Of a stretch of DNA of 64,000 nucleotides, positions 8,669 to 15,720 are shown piece by piece; the stretch's first letter is position 1, and every line of letters begins with the position of its first letter. The notes beneath the pieces were generated by a model. The model was not told the DNA's origin. It saw only the letters and a program-made list of their open reading frames with translations, and did not search any database. A program made the position numbers and the translations under genes. This DNA is from an uncultured Lachnospiraceae bacterium. GTDB lineage: Bacteria > Bacillota > Clostridia > Lachnospirales > Lachnospiraceae. The stretch is from positions 30,642 to 94,641 of the forward strand of contig ONAD01000010.1 in NCBI GenBank assembly GCA_900315735.1, given 5' to 3'.

Positions 8669-10414
8669 TTAACTCAATCCGTTAATTAATGTCTCTATCA
8701 TATCACTTACTACATTCATAAACCGGCTGGCGGCATTATAAGCATTCTGAAACTGAATCATACTGGTAAGTTCTTCATCTGAAGAAACTCCGATTACCTG
8801 CTGGCGCTTATTATCTACCGTATTTACCGTACTGTCCAAGGTCTCTGACATAGTATAATAAACCGAGCCTGCAGTTCCCGTTTCACCAATCATCTGTGCA
8901 TAATATTCCATAAAGGTACATTTGCTGGTAGCATTTGGATTCAGAGAAACTTCACTCTTCTTCCACATCTCTGTAAATGCGGTACCAAGCTGCTGTGCCA
9001 CCTGCTTATTATCGCTGTCCTGTGTCAGGTGCGGGATACTGGACGGCTGGCTGATAATTTCATCGTTTACCTTAAGACTGGATAAAGTATACATCTTCGA
9101 AATATCTGTTGCACTTTCTTCGTTGTATACATAGTAAGTCTTGGTATTTCCGGCTGCATCCGTTACATTTACTTTTGTATAACGGTCCGTTCCCACTCTT
9201 GAGAAAAGCTCCTGTGGTGGAAGCTTTCCATCACTTCCCACTGCACAGTTATCTGCATCTAAAACCTTCATTCCCTGTGTAATGGTAAAGGTACTTCCAT
9301 CCGCTGTTGTTCCGGTCAAATCTGCTCCGGTATATTCGATATTCGGGCAGAAGATATCATTGATTGCTGTTACAAGTTTATGTACAAACTGGTCTAATTC
9401 TGCTTCGGTAGAAAGCATAACTGACATTCCGGCATCATCATTGTAATCCTGACGGGATTTTCCTTCTATGTCACGGTAATCTGCCACATAATTTCCACGC
9501 TGCATCACCAGTGCCTTCAGTTCTCCAATGTCTGTATTATATGCAGATGAGATATCCACATTAAAATTAAATACATCCGCTTTCTGCCCACGATTGGTAT
9601 CTGACATCTGTGGCCAGTACGGTGTAATATAACCGGTCTCATCATCTACGCTTTTTCCCATTTCATATACCTGGGCACGATTTACAAAATCTACACCTTC
9701 AATAGAAACAAATACAGTTCCATCATATTTTTCATCATAATCAATATGAACAAGACCTGCCAGCTCATCCAGTGCATTGTCTCTCTGGTCCCTTAATTCC
9801 ATTGCAGTCTCGACTCCGCCGGCTTCGATTTTTACAATGCTTTCGTTTAAATCGTAGATTTTCTTTCCCAGTTCATTGATTCGGTCAATATCCTTGGAAA
9901 TTTTTGTATTTAAATTATTCTGATAGTTCTGTAAACTTGTGTAAACGGCTTTCGCCCGGCTGATAAACAGACTCGATTTCTGCATTACAAGGTTCTGATT
10001 TACAGAATCGGAAGGGTCCTTGGCGAACTCTTCAAATGCAGTATATAAAGATGAGATACTATCCTGAAACGCTTCTCCCTCCAACTCCTGAAAATAAGTA
10101 TAAATTTCATTGGTTGCAGAGTAGCATGCGGAGTAGAAAGACTGTCTTCCAGTCTCAGTCCGATATCTTTTATCTAAAAACATATCTCTTGAATGAATGA
10201 CATCTGCAATACTTACACCAAGTCCGGACTGCTGATTACTGATTGCTGCATTTTTATCAAATGTATTGTAATGACGGTCCGCCTGAATGACCTGCTGGCG
10301 TACATATCCTGTTGTGTCAACATTCGCAAGGTTGTTTGCTGTCGTATTTAAGGCATTCTGGCTTGTTCGAAGTCCAGAAGAACCAATATATAAACTTCCC
10401 ATTCCATTTGCCAT
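8669..10414 (-). CDS. flgK: FlgK-type hook-associated protein, first copy
   Basis: Hook-associated protein 1 type. The 581-residue product begins with GSSGLRTSQNALNTTANNLA and NVDTTGYVRQ, has the D1 helix MELRDQRDNALDELAGLV, and ends with MIQFQNAYNAASRFMNVVSD, as in FlgK. It stands right after flgN, the FlgK/FlgL chaperone gene, which is the usual place of the canonical flgK. The ATG has GGAGGAAATGTACC upstream. Confidence 0.9.
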   Translation of the reverse strand: MANGMGSLYIGSSGLRTSQNALNTTANNLANVDTTGYVRQQVIQADRHYNTFDKNAAISNQQSGLGVSIADVIHSRDMFLDKRYRTETGRQSFYSACYSATNEIYTYFQELEGEAFQDSISSLYTAFEEFAKDPSDSVNQNLVMQKSSLFISRAKAVYTSLQNYQNNLNTKISKDIDRINELGKKIYDLNESIVKIEAGGVETAMELRDQRDNALDELAGLVHIDYDEKYDGTVFVSIEGVDFVNRAQVYEMGKSVDDETGYITPYWPQMSDTNRGQKADVFNFNVDISSAYNTDIGELKALVMQRGNYVADYRDIEGKSRQDYNDDAGMSVMLSTEAELDQFVHKLVTAINDIFCPNIEYTGADLTGTTADGSTFTITQGMKVLDADNCAVGSDGKLPPQELFSRVGTDRYTKVNVTDAAGNTKTYYVYNEESATDISKMYTLSSLKVNDEIISQPSSIPHLTQDSDNKQVAQQLGTAFTEMWKKSEVSLNPNATSKCTFMEYYAQMIGETGTAGSVYYTMSETLDSTVNTVDNKRQQVIGVSSDEELTSMIQFQNAYNAASRFMNVVSDMIETLINGLS

Positions 10415-10431
10415 GGTACATTTCCTCCTGC

Positions 10432-10944
10432 CTACTGTTTCGTGTCAAAAGCGCTGCTTCCTAACAAATCTCCGGTATTATACGCAGACTTGTTGTAATT
10501 TGCCGTTTCCGGTGCCTGTCGCAGACTCTTAAACAAGGTCAGGTCAAACTCCACCATCTCTAAGGACTGTTTAATCAGTGCCTGATTCTGTGTGTTTAGC
10601 TGTGCCATTTCCTTTAACGTCTTGCGAAGTTTATCCCGAAGTGAAATAAGGCGGCTTTGTTCCTTTGGCTGTGATTCCAGTATCTGTATCATGGTCTCAA
10701 TGGTAAAATCATCCTTTGATTTTCCCAGCACATCTGCCATGTCCTGTAAGATGGTTCTGCGGCGCACTTCATATCCATGAAGCACATCTGTCATTTCCTG
10801 CTCCATTGCAGTAATCTCTTCCAATCTCTTTACATCTCCAGCAATCAGTACATCTGTTTTCTCTTTTGAAAGAACAATTAACTCCTGATATTGCTTATCT
10901 TCCTGCAGAAGTACATCTGCCAAATCATCCATCAAACTAGCCAC
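10432..10944 (-). CDS. flgN: FlgN family export chaperone
   Basis: Cytosolic chaperone of FlgK and FlgL. The 170-residue, all-helical product has the FlgN pattern: a long N-terminal helix with EDKQYQELIVLSKEKTDVLI, then ITAMEQEMTDVLHGYEVRRR and a C-terminal amphipathic helix. The start is GTG at 10942-10944 with GAGG 7-9 nt upstream; an ATG four codons later is possible. It lies between flgM and flgK, as in B. subtilis. Confidence 0.82.
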   Translation of the reverse strand: MASLMDDLADVLLQEDKQYQELIVLSKEKTDVLIAGDVKRLEEITAMEQEMTDVLHGYEVRRRTILQDMADVLGKSKDDFTIETMIQILESQPKEQSRLISLRDKLRKTLKEMAQLNTQNQALIKQSLEMVEFDLTLFKSLRQAPETANYNKSAYNTGDLLGSSAFDTKQ

Positions 10945-10960
10945 GACTTATCCTCACTTC

Positions 10961-11242
10961 TTACTTCTTCATTTCGTTATATTTTGCCAGTAACATACTT
11001 GCAAAATCTCCGGAATCCACATCATATTTTCCTGACTGGACACTTGTTTTCAGTTCTGCTACTTTATCTTCCCTGATATCCGAAGCTTCTGCGACTGCCT
11101 GTTTTGCGATCTGGTAATCTCTTCCCAACTGGGAAATCTGCACTTCATCCCTGCCAGTGCTTACACCATATGGCTGCTGTACTTTACCAGTCTTACTTGT
11201 TTTATATATGGATGCGATCTGGTTATAAGCTTCTATACGCAT
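10961..11242 (-). CDS. flgM: Anti-sigma-28 factor FlgM
   Basis: Holds sigma-28 inactive until the hook is complete and FlgM is exported. The 93-residue product has the family layout: disordered N-terminal half (MRIEAYNQIASIYKTSKTGK, VQISQLGRDYQIAKQAV) and a C-terminal sigma-binding part (DIREDKVAELKTSVQSGKYD, FASMLLAKYNEM). The ATG at 11240-11242 was chosen for the family N-terminus MRIEAYN and the GGAG upstream; a longer frame adds 12 codons without a site. First gene of the flagellar transcript here. Confidence 0.92.
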   Translation of the reverse strand: MRIEAYNQIASIYKTSKTGKVQQPYGVSTGRDEVQISQLGRDYQIAKQAVAEASDIREDKVAELKTSVQSGKYDVDSGDFASMLLAKYNEMKK

Positions 11243-11296
11243 AACGGCATCTCCTTTCTTCCTTGAAATGATTCGCATTTCTGCTGTCTAATCTAT

Positions 11297-11323
11297 TTAT
11301 CGGACGTTTCTTTGGAAAACTTA
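11297..11323 (-). promoter_or_regulatory. Sigma-28 promoter of flgM
   Basis: On the minus strand TAAG (11320-11323), a 15-nt spacer, then TCCGATAA (11297-11304). It differs from consensus at only two bases. Transcription would start near 11290, some 50 nt before the flgM ATG, and can serve flgM through csrA. Confidence 0.75.
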
Positions 11324-11382
11324 GCAAAAATTTAAGAAAATATTTTTCCTGCCGTTTTTCCTCCTGTTATCGGCCTATAAGA

Positions 11383-11396
11383 ATAACCCCGGTATC
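11383..11396 (-). terminator. Native terminator hairpin, one arm (split by the IS)
   Basis: ATAACCCCGGTATC at 11383-11396 is the exact reverse complement of GATACCGGGGTTAT at 12871-12884. With the IS and one CTT copy removed, the two form a perfect 14-bp stem with a 6-nt loop (TCTTCT), followed on the minus strand by TTCTTATAG. That is a terminator for the membrane-protein gene ending at 12909. The IS now sits in its loop. Confidence 0.75.
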
Positions 11397-11448
11397 TCTT
11401 TGATATGTACCCTCTTTACTGGACAACCAGTAAGGAGGGTGTTTTTAT

Positions 11449-12010
11449 GCGTTATAGTTATGAGTTTAAACTGATGTGTGTTGAATTGTATCATTCAGGT
11501 TCGTATCCAGATATCCCAGAGGGTACGAATCCAGATACTCTCAAAAGACATATACGAGAATGGTCTGGATTGGTTGATTTACATGGCTCAGAAGTTTTAA
11601 AACATAAGGTGTTCAATAAAGTGTGGACACCGGAAGAAAAGCTTGAACTGGTTTTAATGGTTATTGCAGGTATACCAAGGAGAAAAGTTGCCATAGAAGC
11701 AGGAATCAGCGCAGGAATGCTTTATCAATGGGTATACAAATATAAATCACAAGGATATAATGGATTAGTAGAAAGTAAAAAAGGACGTCCAACAAAGGAA
11801 TCAAGAATGAAGAAGTCAACAAATCCATTACCTTTAACAGAATCAGAACGAGAAGAACTGATACGCTTGAGAGCTGAAAACGAATATATCAAAGCCGAGA
11901 ATGAAGTAATAAAAAAACGGATCGCCTTGAGGCAAGAAAAATGGGCTGCGCAACTCAAGGCGAAAAAGCAGCAATCATCAAAAAACTTAGAGAAAAAGGA
12001 TACCAATTAA
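11449..12010 (+). CDS. IS3-family transposase OrfA
   Basis: DNA-binding part of the transposase. About 187 residues: an N-terminal HTH (MRYSYEFKLMCVELYHSG), a second HTH (EEKLELVLMVIAGIPRRKVA, then ISAGMLYQWVYKYK), and a C-terminal leucine-zipper-like helix (LIRLRAENEYIKAENEVIKK). The ATG at 11449 follows AAGGAGG; the longer open frame from 11405 lies in the terminal repeat. Frame +2 relative to the window, overlapping orfB by 70 nt. Confidence 0.92.
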
Positions 12011-12828
12011 AATATCTCCTTAAAGCAATGCACATGGCTAGATCTACTTACTATTTTGAGATTAGCAGAAACGATGTTGTTGCCGGACGCAATCAAGAAA
12101 TACTAGAAGAAATAAAAAGTATTTTTGTTGAGAACAAGCGCAGATATGGTGTAAGACAGGTTCACCAGGAACTTATTAATCGCGGGTATCAGGTGAACCA
12201 TAAAAGAGTTCAGCGTCTTATGCATGAAGCAGGTCTAGCCGGGAAAAGACCAAAGGAGAAATATCATTCTTATAAGGGTGAAGTTGGTAAGATTGCTGAC
12301 AACATAATAGACAGGGATTTCAGTACAACTTTGCCTTTACAAAAATGGACCACAGATGTATCACAGTTCAATTTTTCATGGGGAAAGTGTTATATTTCTC
12401 CAGTGCTAGATATGAATACAAATGAAATCATCTCATATGATTTATCCATGAGTCCTAATCTTGAACAGATAAAAAGAATGCTGAATAGAGCATTCGAAAA
12501 ATTTCCTTCAGTTGAAGGATTGATATTTCATTCAGATCAAGGCTGGCAGTATCAACATGCTTATTTTAGAAATGCTTTACAGGAACATGGCATTATACAA
12601 TCCATGTCACGAAAAGGTAATTGTTATGATAATTGTATTATGGAGACATTCTTTGGACGATTAAAAAATGAAATGTATTATGGCTATGAAAAAAACTATT
12701 CTTCTTTCGAAGAATTTTCACAAGCGATTGAAGAATATATAGATTATTATAATAACAAAAGAATTCAGGCAAAAACAAAATGGATGCCGCCTGTACAATA
12801 CAGGATAGCATCCATGTGTTCAGCCTAG
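11941..12828 (+). CDS. IS3-family transposase OrfB (DDE integrase core)
   Basis: Catalytic part of the transposase, expected as an OrfAB fusion made by -1 frameshifting. It has an HTH_21 segment (KRRYGVRQVHQELINRGYQV) and a DDE core: Asp in KWTTDVSQF, Asp in FHSDQGWQYQ, and Glu in NCIMETFFGRLKNE. The natural start is probably the slip site A-AAA-AAC at 11980-11986 rather than the ATG at 11941. The reading frame after the slip gives KLREKGYQLKYLL without a break. Confidence 0.93.
   Translation: MGCATQGEKAAIIKKLREKGYQLKYLLKAMHMARSTYYFEISRNDVVAGRNQEILEEIKSIFVENKRRYGVRQVHQELINRGYQVNHKRVQRLMHEAGLAGKRPKEKYHSYKGEVGKIADNIIDRDFSTTLPLQKWTTDVSQFNFSWGKCYISPVLDMNTNEIISYDLSMSPNLEQIKRMLNRAFEKFPSVEGLIFHSDQGWQYQHAYFRNALQEHGIIQSMSRKGNCYDNCIMETFFGRLKNEMYYGYEKNYSSFEEFSQAIEEYIDYYNNKRIQAKTKWMPPVQYRIASMCSA
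11980..11986 (+). other. -1 ribosomal frameshift site of the IS
   Basis: The heptamer A-AAA-AAC is read as AAA AAC in the orfA frame and as AAA AAA after a -1 slip into the orfB frame. It lies inside the 70-nt overlap. Programmed -1 frameshifting at such sites is known for IS3-family elements; use of this one is inferred. Confidence 0.7.
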
Positions 12829-12908
12829 TTCATAAATATGTGTCCAGGATTCTGGGTACATATCACTTCTGATACCGGGGTTATCTCTTCTTTTGTTTTC
12901 CGTTTTCT

Positions 12909-13610
12909 TTAATAATATCTGTAACTTCTCACCGGATGGCTTGCAGTATACACAATCGACAGGATTAAAAGCAGCACGCTGATTCCCGCCAGCACAATAG
13001 TCGCAATTGCAAGTCCTTTTTTCTTCGTCTGTAAACCCTGGAATCCACACCAGAATTCCAGCACAATTATAATTGCTCCGTATGTAATGCCAAAGAAGGA
13101 TAACAGCAGTCCCACCAGACCGATTACAAAACCTGCAATTGTCCAGTTCTCCCGTGTCTTCCGGGATTTCTCCACAAACTGATTGGCGCTGTTCTGTGGC
13201 GGGATATATCCCTGCTGTGGTGGCATGCCCTGCTGCATCGGTCCTCCCTGCTGCATCGGCATCCCCTGCTGTGGTGGCATGCCCATCATATCAATGCGAT
13301 GCAGTTCTACAAACAGCGGTTCTAAATCATCCCGGAAAGATTTCTTTGGAACGGCACCTACAAAACCTTCCAGCCCTCTTGGTTTCTCAAAAGTTCCCAT
13401 ATATGCCAGCACAATCACTTCCGTTCCACGAATGTAATATTCTATAGAACGTTTTCCCTTCATCCATGGGTCATTGAAGAAATAGTAATTGGCATTTGGC
13501 TTTGGTATCTGCACATACTGGTTAGCCGCCAGATAATTCTGAATTACCTGATTAATCACTGCCGGTGCCGCATGTACGCTAAATCTGTATTCTGTTTTTT
13601 CTTTGCTCAT
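12909..13610 (-). CDS. Membrane protein with Met/Pro/Gln repeats
   Basis: Not a family I recognise. The 233 residues form three parts. A soluble N-terminal domain (about 1-105) reads like a small alpha/beta fold. A linker (about 110-140) repeats PQQGM and MQQGG units. Two membrane segments follow (about 155-190 and 203-222). It is the last gene of the row starting with the AAA+ ATPase and is followed by the terminator hairpin that the IS has split. GGAGGAG precedes the ATG. A partner of the upstream enzymes is possible but unproven. Confidence 0.7.
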   Translation of the reverse strand: MSKEKTEYRFSVHAAPAVINQVIQNYLAANQYVQIPKPNANYYFFNDPWMKGKRSIEYYIRGTEVIVLAYMGTFEKPRGLEGFVGAVPKKSFRDDLEPLFVELHRIDMMGMPPQQGMPMQQGGPMQQGMPPQQGYIPPQNSANQFVEKSRKTRENWTIAGFVIGLVGLLLSFFGITYGAIIIVLEFWCGFQGLQTKKKGLAIATIVLAGISVLLLILSIVYTASHPVRSYRYY

Positions 13611-13642
13611 TTTCCCTTCTCCTCCACATTATGTAAACCAAT

Positions 13643-13873
13643 TTATTCCATCGGACATCCGTGGCGTTCCGGTCCTTCCATGCCGCTTACATACCGGGCA
13701 TTAAATTCCATATTAATCTCCCGGAGTTCCTTCTCTCCATCAATGTATGCCTGATACATTTCCACGATTCCGGCACTGCATCCATCGCAGGTTGCAGAAA
13801 TATTTCCCAATGATTCTGCAACAATTGCCTCACGTTCTTCTTTTGTTGTATCTTTGATTAAATATCCGCTCAT
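13643..13873 (-). CDS. Small conserved protein with a CxxC motif
   Basis: A 76-residue protein, acidic, with TCDGCSAGIVEMYQAYIDG in the middle and a third cysteine near the end (HGCPME). I recall close relatives as unnamed or wrongly named small proteins in Lachnospiraceae; no function is known to me. Its ATG overlaps the stop of the upstream fusion enzyme (ATGA), so the two are translationally coupled. The cysteines could bind metal or be redox active; this is inference. Confidence 0.75.
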   Translation of the reverse strand: MSGYLIKDTTKEEREAIVAESLGNISATCDGCSAGIVEMYQAYIDGEKELREINMEFNARYVSGMEGPERHGCPME

Positions 13874-15702
13874 TCTAATTCTCCCTCAGTATATGTTTCT
13901 AAGTTTCTAATTAATTTCTCATTTTCCTCAAATTTACGAATTGCAAGACGAATATACTGTTTTCCATCTGCCACTTTGGCAGTCAGATCTTTGATTAAAA
14001 ATCCTTTTTCAAACATTTGGACACACAGCTCCTCACTTGTTCCCTTTACCACTTCACACATCACATAATTTGCCTGTGTTGGAATAATACGAAGATACGA
14101 TATTTGTGCCAGGTGTTCTATCATCTGACTTCTAGCTTTTCTAAATTCTGTCAAAGCCTCCGCATAAGTCTTTTTATACTTATTAATGATCTGCATAAAG
14201 AACTCTCCATAGGAATTGATATTCCAAATTGGCAATTCTTTTCTCACTTTATTGAGTAAATTCATATCTGCCGAAGCCAGAATACCCAAGCGTATACCCG
14301 GAACACCATAAGACTTTGATATACTTTTTATCACATACAAATCAGGATATTTTTCCAGAATACTGTCTTCTATAAGAGTAACATTTTCTGATTCTGATAT
14401 TTCTTCTGTTTCCACAAAATCAACGAAGCTTTCGTCTACTATCACCTTTATATTTTTCTTTTCTGACCACTTTATAATTTTTATCATTTCTTTTACCGGA
14501 ATATAATTGCCCGATGGATTATCCGGATTAATCAATACCAAAATACTTATTTCCTTATCTTCAAAAAACTCCATCAATTCTTCTGCACCATAATGGAAAT
14601 CTTTATTTTCCGGGTAATAAATCACTTTTTCGCCACTATATCTATTTGCATATTCCTGAAACGTTGGCATGATTATACCCATTTTTCCATGCAGGATATC
14701 CAGCAAAGCTTTTATTGATTCTGCTGCTCCATTTCCTAACACAATATATTCATTTTTTACGCCAAATACATTTGCTGCTATAATGGAATCTACTTCTTGC
14801 CCAGACGGATACTGTGTAAGTAATTTTTCAAAACTAGATATCAATTCCATTTTCATTCTTTGAGGTGGAAAATATGGATTTACAAGATAGCAGTAATCTA
14901 TCAAATGAGGATATCTCCAAAATCCTCCATATCGGTACATTAATTTTCTGTAACGTGCTCTGGCATCTGTCTCAAACATGGATTCTGCGATATCTAAATC
15001 CTGCATATCATCTATTTCATACCACTTCTGCCCGGTCAGTCTCTTGACGCGAATTTCATTTGTATCCAGCATTGCAATTAATTTAATTACCGATTCATAA
15101 TATTCATTTTCTCCCATTGCTTTCTCGTACGCTTCCAAAAAAGGCACATATACGTTCTCTGAAAATCCAGCGCTTAATTTATAAATATTTACCGTCTTGT
15201 AATACTTCTCCTTTTCGGCAAAATCGAAATATTTTCCGGGAATAAAGTCCAAAATTCTGTCATCTGTATCTATTACCATACAGCTTCCATCCATCCAGCT
15301 TTCAAATTTATCCACTAAAGCTAATGATTGTCTTTCATCCTCAAGTAACATATCTATGACTTTTTCTTCAAAAACAAGATCTGATTCCAGTAATATGGTA
15401 TCTTCCTGGCACAAATATTTTTTTGCCAGAGACAATGAATATATATTGTTTGTCTTTTCATAATCTGTATTCCAAACATACTCTATAGAAGTATCAATTT
15501 CTAATTCTGCAATAAAATCAATCAGCTTTTGACCTTCATAACCAACAACAATCACTATCCGGGAAAAATGTTTCTTATCCAATATTTTTAATGCACGTTC
15601 AATCATGGAAACTCCATTTACTTTTACCATGCACTTGGTATTATTTTCAGTTAGATGTTTTAACCTTTTTCCCATTCCTGCTGCCAAAATCATTGCCTGC
15701 AT
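13870..15702 (-). CDS. Nucleotidyltransferase-aminotransferase fusion
   Basis: Bifunctional enzyme of 610 residues. Residues 1-240 are a sugar/choline-phosphate nucleotidyltransferase (MQAMILAAGMGKRLKHL, then TKCMVKVNG, LLESDLVF and WYEIDDMQDLDIAESM), closest in pattern to LicC/PntC cytidylyltransferases. Residues 260-610 are a class I/II PLP aminotransferase of the HisC/CobD type (VLGNGAAESIKALLD, LINPDNPSGNYIP, VIVDESFVDF, SISKSYGVPGIRLG with the PLP lysine). Related fusions activate aminoalkyl phosphonates or phospho-amino acids for surface coupling. The substrate here is unknown. It lies 18 nt after the phosphatase-fold gene and is coupled to the 76-residue protein. Confidence 0.85.
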   Translation of the reverse strand: MQAMILAAGMGKRLKHLTENNTKCMVKVNGVSMIERALKILDKKHFSRIVIVVGYEGQKLIDFIAELEIDTSIEYVWNTDYEKTNNIYSLSLAKKYLCQEDTILLESDLVFEEKVIDMLLEDERQSLALVDKFESWMDGSCMVIDTDDRILDFIPGKYFDFAEKEKYYKTVNIYKLSAGFSENVYVPFLEAYEKAMGENEYYESVIKLIAMLDTNEIRVKRLTGQKWYEIDDMQDLDIAESMFETDARARYRKLMYRYGGFWRYPHLIDYCYLVNPYFPPQRMKMELISSFEKLLTQYPSGQEVDSIIAANVFGVKNEYIVLGNGAAESIKALLDILHGKMGIIMPTFQEYANRYSGEKVIYYPENKDFHYGAEELMEFFEDKEISILVLINPDNPSGNYIPVKEMIKIIKWSEKKNIKVIVDESFVDFVETEEISESENVTLIEDSILEKYPDLYVIKSISKSYGVPGIRLGILASADMNLLNKVRKELPIWNINSYGEFFMQIINKYKKTYAEALTEFRKARSQMIEHLAQISYLRIIPTQANYVMCEVVKGTSEELCVQMFEKGFLIKDLTAKVADGKQYIRLAIRKFEENEKLIRNLETYTEGELE

Positions 15703-15720
15703 GCTATTCCTCCTTGTTGT

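Larger units (their letters stand above)
11401..12865 (+). mobile_element. Intact IS3-family insertion sequence (IS150-like)
   Basis: A 1465-bp element with terminal inverted repeats beginning TGATATGTACCC at both ends; the right end carries the repeat inverted, with CTGGACA further inside both. It is flanked by the direct repeat CTT (11398-11400 and 12866-12868). It has two overlapping frames, orfA and orfB, with a slippery heptamer in the overlap. Both frames are open and the DDE residues are present, so it looks able to move. Target: the loop of a terminator hairpin. Confidence 0.92.

Noticed and set aside
11367..11374. Perfect GCCGATAA upstream of flgM, possibly a promoter broken by the IS
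   Set aside because: No -35 at the right distance, and that place belongs to the native terminator arm, so the IS did not remove one.
11383..12884. 30-bp outer inverted repeats taken as the IS ends
   Set aside because: The true IS3-type ends are TGATATGTACCC at 11401 and 12865 with CTT duplications outside; the outer arms are the split native terminator.
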